A DNA stretch of 64,000 bases from Sorangium cellulosum So ce56 (GTDB taxonomy: Bacteria; Myxococcota_A; Polyangia; Polyangiales; Polyangiaceae), in assembly GCF_000067165.1 (NCBI RefSeq), contig NC_010162.1, positions 8,439,001 through 8,503,000 of the forward strand, in the 5' to 3' direction. The notes beneath the pieces are model-generated. The model was given only the letters and a program-made list of their open reading frames with translations, ran no database searches and was not told the origin of the DNA. A program made the translations under genes and the position numbers. Positions 50,188-57,959 of this stretch are shown in pieces. How positions within the stretch are numbered: the stretch's first letter is position 1; each line of letters begins with the position of its first letter.

Positions 50188-50857
50188 GCGCGACTTGCTG
50201 AGCGGGCTGAAGGACATCCCCGATCCCGCGGCCCACCTCGCCGCCCGCCCGCCGCCCGTCGTGGCCGAGGCGCCGGCCGAGCCGTCGCTGACGCGCCCGG
50301 CGCGCGAGCGCCGCTCCTGGAGCGCGCTCCTGGCCGGGCTCGGCTGGATCCTGCTCGTGAGCTGGTGGGAAGGCTTCCGCGACGACCTCCCCTCTCTCCG
50401 GGTCGCCGTCCCGCTCGCCGTCACGGCGGTGCTCTCCGGTCTCGGCCTGCTGCTCGCGCTGAGCCCGCGCGCCCGGGGCCTGCCGGCCGGTGTGAGGGCG
50501 ATCCAAACGCTCGTCGTCGCGGTGCCGGCCGGGTTCCTGGCCGCGGCCGTCGCGACTTCGCCCGTGGCCGATCCGCCGGTGCCGCTGGATCAGCACCTCC
50601 GGTGCGTCGCCAGCGCCGTCGGCACGGCGGTCCTGCCGTTCGCTCTGGCGGCGCTCGTGCTGCGCCGCTCGTTTCTGTCGGCGCCGGCGTGGCGTGGCGC
50701 CGCGATCGGGGCCCTGTGCGGCCTCGGGGTGGTGGTCGGCATCGGGACGCACTGCGACATCGACGATCTCCTCCACATCGCGTTCGCCCACGGCCTCCCG
50801 ATCGCGGCCGGCGCGCTCCTCGGCGCCGCCGCCGGGTCGCTGCGCGGACGAGCCTGA
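50177..50857 (+). CDS. NrsF-like (DUF1109) membrane anti-sigma factor
   Basis: A 226-residue membrane protein with about six hydrophobic segments (about 48-63, 77-95, 108-127, 144-162, 174-190, 203-218). It overlaps the sigma-factor gene by 11 nt and has GGAGG 6 nt before the ATG. C143, C181 and C193 with His at 140, 192, 200 and 205 sit near membrane boundaries. In Caulobacter, SigF is held by NrsF, a DUF1109 protein that senses metals through two conserved Cys and controls bufferin-type MNIO operons. Size, topology, Cys and context all fit that model. The family call by eye is moderate. Confidence 0.7.
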   Translation: MSNERDLLSGLKDIPDPAAHLAARPPPVVAEAPAEPSLTRPARERRSWSALLAGLGWILLVSWWEGFRDDLPSLRVAVPLAVTAVLSGLGLLLALSPRARGLPAGVRAIQTLVVAVPAGFLAAAVATSPVADPPVPLDQHLRCVASAVGTAVLPFALAALVLRRSFLSAPAWRGAAIGALCGLGVVVGIGTHCDIDDLLHIAFAHGLPIAAGALLGAAAGSLRGRA

Positions 50858-51023
50858 GGCGCCGCGCCGCGCCGCGCCGCGTCGCGCACCCTCCCCGGCC
50901 TTCGCCGCGGTGCAGCGCGACCGCCGCGGACCTGCCGCAGCGCGCCGCGACGAGGATCGCGCCGCGGCGCTTGCGCTGCGGCGCTGGCCAGGCCTAACGC
51001 AGGAGGTAGGAGAAACCAGGTCG

Positions 51024-52301
51024 ATGCAGCGCGCGCTCCTCTTTCTGGCGGCGGGACTGTGGCTCGGGTGCGGCAGCTCCGGCGCCGGAGCCGCGAACAA
51101 CGGCGCCACGGCGGGCGTGACCGCCGGCGGCGGTGACGGCGCGAGCGTCGGCAGCACGAGCGCCAGCAGCACGAGCGGCGGCGGCGCAGGCGGCACCAGC
51201 GCGAGCGGCGACGCGGGCGGGAGCGGCGCGGGCGGCGGCGGCTCGCAGGCCGAACGCGCGTTCGTTGTCTATGTCGGCGGTCACGAGGGGCTCTTCGCCT
51301 TCCGCCTGGACGGCGCCGACGGCGCGCTCTCGGCCGTGCAGGGCCCGCTCGACGCCGAGATGAACCCGACCTTCCTCGCCGTCGACCCCGCGCACCGGCG
51401 CCTCTTCGCCGCGAACGAGCTGAACGAGGTGGATGGGGAGCTGTCGGGCGCCGTCAGCGCGTTCCGGATCGATCCCCAGGGCGGGACGCTCGAGCTCATC
51501 AACAGGGCGTCCTCGAAGGGCGCGGGCCCCGCCCACCTGTCCACGGATCGCTCCGGGCGCTTCGTCCTCGTCGCCAACTACGGCGGCGGGACGGCGGCGG
51601 TGCTCCCCGTGGGCCAGGACGGCGCGCTCGGCCAGGCGGCCTTCGACGTGTCCTTCGGTCGCCGGACGAGGCCGCACCACGCCGTGACCGATCCGGCGAA
51701 CCGGTTTGCGTTCGTCACCAACCTCGGGCTCGACGAGATAACGCAGCTCACCTTCGACGCGGACACGGGCCAGATGGCGCCGAACGACCCGAAAGCCCTC
51801 TCGCTCCCCGCGGACACGACGCCTCGACACCTCGAGTTCCACCCGAACGGCCGGTTCGCCTATGTGATCAACGAGTCTGCCGGCTCGATCACCACCCTGA
51901 GCTACGACGCTTCGCGCGGGACGTTCACGGCCATGGCCACCGTCTCGACGTTGCCCGACGGCGCGAGCGCCAAGGGAAACACCGCCGCCGAGATCCAGGT
52001 GTCCCCGTCGGGCAAGTTCGTGTACGGCTCGAACCGCGGCCACGACAGCATCGCCATCTTCGCTGTCGATCCCGAGCGGGGCACGCTCACGCCCGCCGGC
52101 CATGCCTCGACGCAGGGCATGACGCCGCGCCATTTCCAGATCTCGCCGACAGGCAAGCTGATGCTCGTCGCGAACCAGGACTCGAGCAACATCGTCGCGT
52201 TTCGCGTGGACGAAGCGACGGGCGCCCTCGAGCCGACAGGCCGCGTCACCGAGGTCCCCGAGCCCACCTATGTCGGGATCGTGGCCCTGCCTGACCGCTG
52301 A
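51024..52301 (+). CDS. Lactonase-type seven-bladed beta-propeller lipoprotein
   Basis: A 425-residue lipoprotein with lipobox GC near residue 16 and a Gly/Ser/Ala-rich linker (20-75). The remaining 350 residues match the Lactonase_7 (YbhE/6-phosphogluconolactonase-like) propeller: FLAVDPAHRRLFAANE, STDRSGRFVLVANYGGG, HHAVTDPANRFAFVTNLG, PRHLEFHPNGRFAYVINE, EIQVSPSGKFVYGSNRG. Since it is exported, a role in cytoplasmic 6-phosphogluconolactone hydrolysis is unlikely; an envelope lactonase or binding role is more plausible. AGGAGG lies about 17 nt before the ATG, further than usual, so the start may be slightly different. Confidence 0.9.
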   Translation: MQRALLFLAAGLWLGCGSSGAGAANNGATAGVTAGGGDGASVGSTSASSTSGGGAGGTSASGDAGGSGAGGGGSQAERAFVVYVGGHEGLFAFRLDGADGALSAVQGPLDAEMNPTFLAVDPAHRRLFAANELNEVDGELSGAVSAFRIDPQGGTLELINRASSKGAGPAHLSTDRSGRFVLVANYGGGTAAVLPVGQDGALGQAAFDVSFGRRTRPHHAVTDPANRFAFVTNLGLDEITQLTFDADTGQMAPNDPKALSLPADTTPRHLEFHPNGRFAYVINESAGSITTLSYDASRGTFTAMATVSTLPDGASAKGNTAAEIQVSPSGKFVYGSNRGHDSIAIFAVDPERGTLTPAGHASTQGMTPRHFQISPTGKLMLVANQDSSNIVAFRVDEATGALEPTGRVTEVPEPTYVGIVALPDR

Positions 52302-52328
52302 GCGGGGCGAACCGAACACCGCCGTGGA

Positions 52329-53048
52329 TCACCGCCCTGGATGGCGCTTCGGCTCCTCCCCCGACTTCCTCAGCATCACGATCTTCCCCGTCGGCGTCGC
52401 CACGGTCTTCACGAAGGCGGCCCGCTGTCGCCCGAGGACCCAGCTCGCCTCGGCGAGCTCCTCCTCGGCGCGCTGGCCCTTCACCAGCAGCACGAGCCCG
52501 CTCGGTCGCACGAAGGGCACCGTCAGGGGGATCAGCATGACCAGGCGCCCGACCGCGCGCGCCGTCACCGCGTCGAACGCGCCGCAGAGATCGCCCTTGC
52601 CGAGCTGCTCGGCGCGCTCGGCGCGCACCGACACGTTGGTGAGCCCGAGGCCCGCGGCCACCGCGACGAGGAACGAAGCCTTCTTCTGCGTCGCCTCCAC
52701 CAGCGTCACCTTCAGATCGGGCCGCGCGATGGCGAGCGGAAGGCCGGGGAGGCCCCCGCCCGAGCCGATGTCGGCGAGGCGCGCCCCCGCGCTCAGCTCC
52801 TCCAAGAGGGGCAGGAGCGTGAGCGAATCGAGGACGTGTTTCTCCCAGACCTCGACCGGATCCGTGATCGAGGTGAGGTTCATCAGCTCGTTCATCGCGA
52901 GCAGGCGTGCGAGGTAATCACCGAGCTTGGCGATCACCGCGGCGTCGAGGGTGACGCCGATCGCCGCGAGGCGCTCCGCGAAGCCCTCCGGAGGCGTGAG
53001 CGGAGCGGGAGCCGGCAGCGGGAGAGGAGCGCGTTCGTCAGGGGGCAT
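52329..53048 (-). CDS. rsmG: 16S rRNA (guanine-527-N7)-methyltransferase RsmG
   Basis: A 239-residue cytoplasmic methyltransferase. LMNLTSITDPVEVWEKHVLDS (start of this region) is the RsmG/GidB signature, followed by the SAM-binding LADIGSGGGLPGLPLAI, VTLVEATQKKASFL, and RAVGRLVML with ARAV. It methylates N7 of G527 in 16S rRNA; loss confers low-level streptomycin resistance in other bacteria. The usual partner genes mnmG, parA or parB are absent here, so it is not in the origin-proximal arrangement found in many bacteria. Stop codons of this and the lactonase gene face each other 27 nt apart. Confidence 0.95.
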   Translation of the reverse strand: MPPDERAPLPLPAPAPLTPPEGFAERLAAIGVTLDAAVIAKLGDYLARLLAMNELMNLTSITDPVEVWEKHVLDSLTLLPLLEELSAGARLADIGSGGGLPGLPLAIARPDLKVTLVEATQKKASFLVAVAAGLGLTNVSVRAERAEQLGKGDLCGAFDAVTARAVGRLVMLIPLTVPFVRPSGLVLLVKGQRAEEELAEASWVLGRQRAAFVKTVATPTGKIVMLRKSGEEPKRHPGR

Positions 53049-53146
53049 GGACGTCCGCGCACCCTAGCAAGCTCCCCCTCGTGAAGCGCCGCAATTCTCG
53101 CGCTCGCCCTCCCCGCCCGCTCCGGGGCCGCCCTTGTGACGGGTCG

Positions 53147-53605
53147 CTACACCGCCGAGAGGCGCCTCTGCAGCTCTTCGGGAGAGACGTCTTCGATCCG
53201 GCTCGCGAAGGACCAGCGATGGCCGAACGGATCGCGGAGCCAGGCCGCCCGGTCTCCGAACGGCTTGTCCTGCGGCGGGCGATCGATGGTCGCGCCTGCC
53301 GCCGCCGCCTGCGCGACGAGCGCGTCCACGTCCTCCACGTAGACGACGACGGCCGCGCTGCTGCCTCCCAGCGTCTCGGGGCTGACGGCGCCGAGCTCGG
53401 GATACTCGTCCGACAGGAAGAACCGGGCGCGGCCGATGGACAGCTCGGCGTGGCCGATCCGCCCGTCGGGCATCGGGATGCGCGAGTCCTCGCGCGCGCC
53501 GAACGCGCGCTTGTAGAACTCGATGGCTTCCGCGGCGCTCCGCGCGCTCAGGTAGGGGAAGCACGTTTGACCATCCGGGACGGGGTGGACCTTGCTCTTC
53601 GTCAT
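53147..53605 (-). CDS. VOC-superfamily protein (PhnB/glyoxalase-like)
   Basis: A 152-residue protein of the vicinal oxygen chelate fold. It has AAEAIEFYKRAFGA (first beta-alpha module), IGHAELSIGRARFFLSDE, a second module with VVVYVEDVDALVAQA, and the closing AAWLRDPFGHRWSFASR typical of PhnB-like proteins (DPFGHRW). It is of the usual length for the family. The substrate cannot be predicted; such proteins range from lyases to antibiotic-binding proteins. It is divergent from the ArsR/SRPBCC pair by 259 bp. Confidence 0.88.
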   Translation of the reverse strand: MTKSKVHPVPDGQTCFPYLSARSAAEAIEFYKRAFGAREDSRIPMPDGRIGHAELSIGRARFFLSDEYPELGAVSPETLGGSSAAVVVYVEDVDALVAQAAAAGATIDRPPQDKPFGDRAAWLRDPFGHRWSFASRIEDVSPEELQRRLSAV

Positions 53606-53837
53606 CGTCGCGCTCCTTCGTGCTCGTATCGGATCATGGCCTTTCCCGGGGCAACGGCGGGAGTCGCCTCGACGGTCGAGCGGCGCTCCTCGCGCGCCCG
53701 TGCGCCAGGAGGAAGGCGAGCCTCTCCTGGCGCCCGTCGCCTCGGCGATCCGGGTCGGCGCTCATCCTGGAGCATCGCGCCGACCGCGTATTGGAAGAAA
53801 TTCACCTGCGCGCTCCGCCGTGCGGCTTGACGAACGC

Positions 53838-53853
53838 GTAACACATCCGTTAC
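53838..53853 (+). promoter_or_regulatory. Palindrome GTAAC-N6-GTTAC, possible ArsR-type operator
   Basis: GTAAC (53838-53842) and GTTAC (53849-53853) are inverted repeats around a 6-bp spacer. They lie 11 bp before the ArsR-family ATG, where an autorepressor would block transcription or initiation. Overlapping ACACATC direct repeats are also visible. Operator function is inferred from position alone. Confidence 0.4.
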
Positions 53854-53864
53854 ACATCAGGCCG

Positions 53865-54242
53865 ATGGACGCCGTTGCCCAGGCGCTGGCGGACCCGATC
53901 CGGCGGGAGATCCTGCGGATGCTGCGCGATCGCACCGCCACGGCGGGCGCCATCGCCGGCGCGTTTCCGGTCAGCCGCCCGGCGGTCAGCCGGCACCTGC
54001 GCGTGCTGCGCGAGGCGGGCCTGGTGCGCGACGTCCAGTGCGGTCGCGAGCGCGAGTACCGCCTCGAGCTCGGTGCGCTCGCCGAGCTCGAGGCGTTCCT
54101 GCGCGAGTTGCACGCGCCGAGTCCGTGGCACCGCCGGTTCGACGCGCTCGAGACCGAGGTGCACCGCGTCGGCCGGCAGCGGCGCATGGCGACCGCCCCC
54201 CCGTCCCGCAACGAAGTGAAACGAAAAAAGGAGACTGCATGA
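53865..54242 (+). CDS. ArsR-family winged-helix transcription regulator
   Basis: A 125-residue DNA-binding protein: ALADPIRREILRMLRDRTATA (start of the winged helix), AGAIAGAFPVSRPAVSRHL recognition helix, LREAGLVRDVQCGREREYRL wing. No metal-binding Cys cluster is present, so it belongs to the non-metal ArsR branch that is often paired with an AHSA1/SRPBCC gene. That partner follows with a 4-nt ATGA overlap at 54239. The two probably form a self-regulated unit controlled through the palindrome just upstream. Confidence 0.92.
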   Translation: MDAVAQALADPIRREILRMLRDRTATAGAIAGAFPVSRPAVSRHLRVLREAGLVRDVQCGREREYRLELGALAELEAFLRELHAPSPWHRRFDALETEVHRVGRQRRMATAPPSRNEVKRKKETA

Positions 54243-54742
54243 GCCCCCGACCCACAGGCCGCGTCCGGAGCACGGCGACAGGCGCCGATCTCGTCATCAC
54301 GCGCAGCTTTCGCGCCCCCATCGAGGATGTCTGGCAGAGCGTCACCGCGTCCGAGAGCACGGCGCGCTGGATCGGCCCGTGGGAGGGCGAAGCGGGGCCC
54401 GGCAAGACGGTGCGCCTTCAGATGGCGTTCGAGCAGGGGGCGCCATGGTGTGACGTCTCGATCGACACGTGCGAGCCGCCGCGTCGCCTCGCGGTCTCGG
54501 CCAAGGACGATCACGGCGAGTGGCGGCTCGAGCTGTCGCTCGCGGCGAAGGGCGAGACCACCGAGCTCACCTTCATCCAGCGCCTCGCCGATCCGGCGCT
54601 CGCCGGCGACGTCGGGCCGGGCTGGGAGTATTACCTCGACATGCTCGTCGCCTCCAGGCTCGGCGAGCCGCTGCCCAGCTTCGCCGATTACTATCCGGCG
54701 CAGCGCGACTATTACCTCGGCGACGCGCGCACGCCCTGCTGA
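54239..54742 (+). CDS. SRPBCC/AHSA1-domain protein
   Basis: A 167-residue START-like (SRPBCC) protein. VITRSFRAPIEDVWQSVTASESTARWIGPW is its characteristic opening (read from residue 18), then strands such as CEPPRRLAVSAKD, and a final long helix (WEYYLDMLVASRLGE). AGGAG lies 6 nt before the ATG, which overlaps the ArsR stop. Members bind small hydrophobic ligands or act as AHA1-like co-chaperones; the present role is unknown. It ends in Cys. Confidence 0.9.
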   Translation: MSPRPTGRVRSTATGADLVITRSFRAPIEDVWQSVTASESTARWIGPWEGEAGPGKTVRLQMAFEQGAPWCDVSIDTCEPPRRLAVSAKDDHGEWRLELSLAAKGETTELTFIQRLADPALAGDVGPGWEYYLDMLVASRLGEPLPSFADYYPAQRDYYLGDARTPC

Positions 54743-54754
54743 GGTCGCCGATCG

Positions 54755-55231
54755 ATGGGCTCGCCGGCAGTGATCCTCTTCGTTGGCCTGCCGGCATCGG
54801 GCAAGACCACGTTCTTCCGGACCCACTTCTCCGGGACGCACGTGCATGTCAGCAAGGACAATTTTCCCAACGCGAAGAAGCGCGACGTGCGCCAGGCCCG
54901 CCTGGTGACCGAGGCCCTCTCGCGAGGGCTCTCTGTCGTCGTCGACAACACCAACCCTTCCCCGGCCGAGCGGGCGCCCCTCATCACCATCGCACGCTCC
55001 CACGGAGCGCGCGTCGTCGGATATTATTTCTCGTCGCGCGTGGCAGACTCGATCGCCCGCAACGCGCTGCGCGAGGGGCGGGCGCGCGTCCCCGACGTGG
55101 GGGTGCTGGACGTGGCGAAGAGGCTCAGGCGCCCGCATCCGAGCGAAGGCTTCGACGAGCTCTACTACGTGACGATGACGAACGACGGTTTCGTGCAGGA
55201 GCTCTGGCAGGAGCAGTCGAATGAAGAGTGA
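54755..55231 (+). CDS. P-loop nucleotide kinase (AAA_33/Pnkp-like) paired with Thg1-like gene
   Basis: A 158-residue ATPase with Walker A GLPASGKTT at residues 11-19, VSKDNF (Asp-type acceptor loop), a VVVDNTNPSPAERAP Walker-B-like region and a lid with arginines (SIARNALREGR). This is the fold of T4 polynucleotide-kinase 5'-kinase domains and related AAA_33 proteins. It starts 12 nt after the SRPBCC gene and its end overlaps the Thg1-like start by 11 nt, suggesting the two act together, for example by preparing RNA 5' ends before 3'-5' addition. That coupling is inference. Confidence 0.85.
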   Translation: MGSPAVILFVGLPASGKTTFFRTHFSGTHVHVSKDNFPNAKKRDVRQARLVTEALSRGLSVVVDNTNPSPAERAPLITIARSHGARVVGYYFSSRVADSIARNALREGRARVPDVGVLDVAKRLRRPHPSEGFDELYYVTMTNDGFVQELWQEQSNEE

Positions 55232-55982
55232 CGAGATGGATGCGAAGATGCGGCTGGGCGAGTGCTTTCACGAGCTGCGCGCGCTGCGGGGCGCGTACAT
55301 CGTCATCCGGGTGGACGGCCGATCGTTCTCGCGGCTGACGGAGCGCACCTGCGAGAAGCCGTTCGACACGGGGTTCCATCACAAGATGACGGACGCCGCG
55401 AAGGCCGTGCTCACCTCTCTCCACGGCTCTTACGCCCATACGCAGAGCGACGAGATCTCCATCCTGCTCCCCCACGAGACCGACGTCTTCGATCGCGAAG
55501 TAGAGAAGCTGGTCTCCATCGCCGCCAGCTCCGCCACCGCCAGCCTCTCGCTCGCGCTCAGCGCGCCGGTGGAGTTCGACGCGCGCCTGTGGCTCGGCGC
55601 CCGGCGCGGAGACGTGGTCGACTACTTTCGCTGGCGGCAGGCGGACGCGGCGCGATCCGCGCTCAACAACTGGTGCTATTGGACCCTTCGAAAGGAGGGC
55701 AAGAGCGTCAAGGAAGCCACCCATGCGATGCTCGGCCTCTCCGTCGCTGGAAAGAACGAGCTGCTCTTCTCTCGTGGGATCAACTTCAACGACGTGCCCG
55801 CGTGGCAGCGCCGGGGGTCGGGCGTTTATTGGGAGACGATAGCCAAAGTAGGGAGGAACCCCAGGACCGGAGAGAGCGTCCCGGCCACCCGTCGCAGGCT
55901 TCGCGTCGACGACGATCTGCCCATGAAGGAGGCTTACGGGAAGTTCGTGCGTCAATTCCTCAAGGAGCAGGCCGAAGCATGA
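55221..55982 (+). CDS. Thg1-like 3'-5' RNA polymerase (tRNA-His guanylyltransferase family)
   Basis: A 253-residue enzyme of the Thg1/TLP family, which adds nucleotides to RNA 5' ends in the 3'-5' direction. The metal-binding residues are present: D32 in RVDGRSFSRLT, and D77/E78 in TQSDEISILL. Other family blocks are ARRGDVVDYFRWRQAD, LNNWCYWTLRK, and LLFSRGINFNDVPAWQRRG. Bacterial members repair truncated tRNA 5' ends rather than make the tRNA-His G-1. It overlaps the upstream P-loop kinase gene by 11 nt. An ATG at 55236 is an alternative start. Confidence 0.93.
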   Translation: MKSDEMDAKMRLGECFHELRALRGAYIVIRVDGRSFSRLTERTCEKPFDTGFHHKMTDAAKAVLTSLHGSYAHTQSDEISILLPHETDVFDREVEKLVSIAASSATASLSLALSAPVEFDARLWLGARRGDVVDYFRWRQADAARSALNNWCYWTLRKEGKSVKEATHAMLGLSVAGKNELLFSRGINFNDVPAWQRRGSGVYWETIAKVGRNPRTGESVPATRRRLRVDDDLPMKEAYGKFVRQFLKEQAEA

Positions 55983-56193
55983 CGAGCGCCCGCCCGCGCG
56001 TCGCCGCCTGAGGGGCTGGGCGAACAGGCCACCATGCGCTCCCGGGCGCGGTCGCTCCGGCGGCGCGCCCTCGCCTGGCGCTGGCGCGCTGTGCGCTCGT
56101 GAGCTCTTCCGAGCCGAGCTCTGCTGAAAATGAATCCAAGGGGCGCGGCGCCTGGCGACCGCGCCCCCCGTCCCGCCATGAAACGAACGCAGA

Positions 56194-56562
56194 TCACCTC
56201 AGCTCGTAGACGTCGACCGTGTCCACGATCACATGGGGAACGAGGACGCGTCCACGCTTCGTGTCGTAACCGCGAAACGAGGTAGCGGTCGTTGTCCACG
56301 TCGTAGAGCACGCTCTCCGGCTTGGCGAAGCCGGTGTACTTTGCGACCGGGCTCGGCGCGGCGAGCCTGGGCGGCTCGGGTGCCGCCGCGGGCGCCGCGG
56401 AGGCTGCCGGAGCCGCAGGCGGGGGCTCGACGCTGTTCGTCGCGATGGGCGCGGCGGAAGCGGAAGCCGCCGGCGCCAGCGCGGGCGGCGGGGTCTCCCC
56501 CCGCAGGAAACCATCGCGGCCGCAGCGGCAATCGACGTGAAAATGCCACGGGATCGTGCCAC
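56194..56562 (-). pseudogene. Remnant of an SMP-30/NHL-like exported protein (internal deletion)
   Basis: Pieces of one gene are recognisable in two frames. A GTG at 56562 with GGAGG begins a lipoprotein signal ending MVSCGG. A shift in a G6 run near 56501 then leads to an Ala/Pro linker and VAKYTGFAKPESVLYDVDN plus DRYLVS, the usual start of an SMP-30-like propeller. At about 56275 the frame changes again and the sequence jumps to GYDTKRGRVLVPHVIVD and TVDVYELR, the normal C-terminal blade and end. Some 200-250 central residues expected for the family are missing. It is a dead gene from deletion plus at least one indel. Confidence 0.7.
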
Positions 56563-56719
56563 GAGAAGACCTCCAGGCGGCGAATCTACCACAAGGCCGA
56601 GCGCTTGCGGCGCAGCGTCGATCCATGAGAATCTCCATGGGGAGTTCACAAAAAGACGACGATCTGGACAGACCTGGTCCGCCGGCTTCGGTTGGCCAAT
56701 CGACTGATGGTTGGGCCTT

Positions 56720-57238
56720 ATGACTACCACGAGAGAAAAGGCACGGTTGTATGCGGTTGCTGCGCACGGGGACCAGCGGTACGGCGACCATCCGTACTCC
56801 TTTCACCTGGATGCAGTCGCGGCGCTGGCAGAGCCGTATGGAGAAGAGGTGGTGGTGGTCGCCTACCTGCACGACGTGGCGGAGGACACCGACGTTACGC
56901 TCGCAAGCATTGAAGCGGAGTTCGGATCGCGAGTGGCCACATGCGTGTGCTTGCTCACCGACGAGCCTGGTGCGAATCGCAAGGAGCGGAAAGCAAGGAC
57001 CTACGCCAAGCTGGCGCAGGCCAAGGGCGAGATCGAGATCGCGCTCGTCGTGAAAGCGGCGGACCGCCTCGCCAACGTGCGCGCGTGCATCGCTGACCGC
57101 AAGGCGAGCTTGTGGCGGCTCTACCAGAGCGAACAGCAGGCGTTCAAGAACGCGGCCTTCCGCAGCGGACAATGCGATCCCCTTTGGTCGGAGCTTGACC
57201 GATTGCTCGCAGAGGGAGCCTTCGATGGCCAGACCTGA
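56720..57238 (+). CDS. HD-domain phosphohydrolase (SpoT/MESH1-like)
   Basis: A 172-residue protein with the small HD hydrolase fold of the ppGpp-hydrolase/MESH1 type: AAHGDQRYGDHPYSFH (H16, H29), LHDVAEDTDVT with the HD pair at H51/D52 and E55-D56, and VVKAADRLANVRA with the distal Asp. All residues for Mn-dependent hydrolysis are present. No synthetase or TGS/ACT domains follow, so it is a small single-domain hydrolase; substrates might be ppGpp, related nucleotides or NADPH. Codon use is somewhat less GC-extreme than neighbours, hinting at acquisition. The ATG is preferred to a TTG at 56711. Confidence 0.85.
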   Translation: MTTTREKARLYAVAAHGDQRYGDHPYSFHLDAVAALAEPYGEEVVVVAYLHDVAEDTDVTLASIEAEFGSRVATCVCLLTDEPGANRKERKARTYAKLAQAKGEIEIALVVKAADRLANVRACIADRKASLWRLYQSEQQAFKNAAFRSGQCDPLWSELDRLLAEGAFDGQT

Positions 57239-57315
57239 CCTCTCCATCGAGCGGACAGGTCGCGGCAATCCGGGCCCTGCCGCTCCTGTCGAACGTTAGC
57301 CGGATCCGAGAGCGC

Positions 57316-57693
57316 ATGAGCGGAGAGCGCAAGGTGCTGGAGCCAGAGGTCGAACACAAGCTGGCCGCCGCATGGCCTTCCGAGGAAGACCGTGCGGCGG
57401 CGCGCGCGGAGCTCAGCCGGTACGGCGTCGAATCGTACGAGCGCGAGACCGAGCGCGTCCGTCTGGCGATCATCAAACTCAGCGGAGGTGCCCTCGGGGA
57501 GCTTCGCCGGATGACCGACGCCGCGAAAGGCGACTACCGCGATGTCTTGATGTGGGCCGAGTCCCCGGAGGAGGCAAAGGCACTCTGGGCAATGAACCCG
57601 AACCTCACGGACGAACAACGCCTTGAGCTCAAGGCCATCAGGCGTCGTGACCGAGCGCAGATGGACGCCTGGCTACGGAAGTCTCAGGAGTGA
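57316..57693 (+). CDS. Hypothetical protein, 125 residues
   Basis: A charged, helical, Cys-free protein with SEEDRAAARAELSRYGV, SYERETERVRLAIIKLSGG, a central GELRRMTDAAKGDYRDVLMWAES and an Arg-rich C-terminus. No family is recognised. It is cytoplasmic by lack of signal or membrane segments. It follows the HD-hydrolase gene by 77 nt with similar, slightly lower-GC codon use, so the two may have arrived together. Confidence 0.7.
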   Translation: MSGERKVLEPEVEHKLAAAWPSEEDRAAARAELSRYGVESYERETERVRLAIIKLSGGALGELRRMTDAAKGDYRDVLMWAESPEEAKALWAMNPNLTDEQRLELKAIRRRDRAQMDAWLRKSQE

Positions 57694-57959
57694 TCGCCAT
57701 TTCCCGGTCTCCTTCGCGGCGCTCCAGCCCTGGACGAGGAGGAGGATTTGCTCGCGGCCACGTCCCAGGACCATCTTGCCCGATCTCCCGAGGGAATTTG
57801 CGAGAGGGCCGTACGAAAGGTCATGTCCCCCTGCTGGGCCCATGGCGATCGGGCGGCGCCGCGCATCCTGGCGGCTTGCGCGCCCTGGATGGCTCTGGTT
57901 GATGCAGCCAGGGTCATCAGCAACGAGCTCGGCAACGACTGGACGGGGATCCGCCTTGG

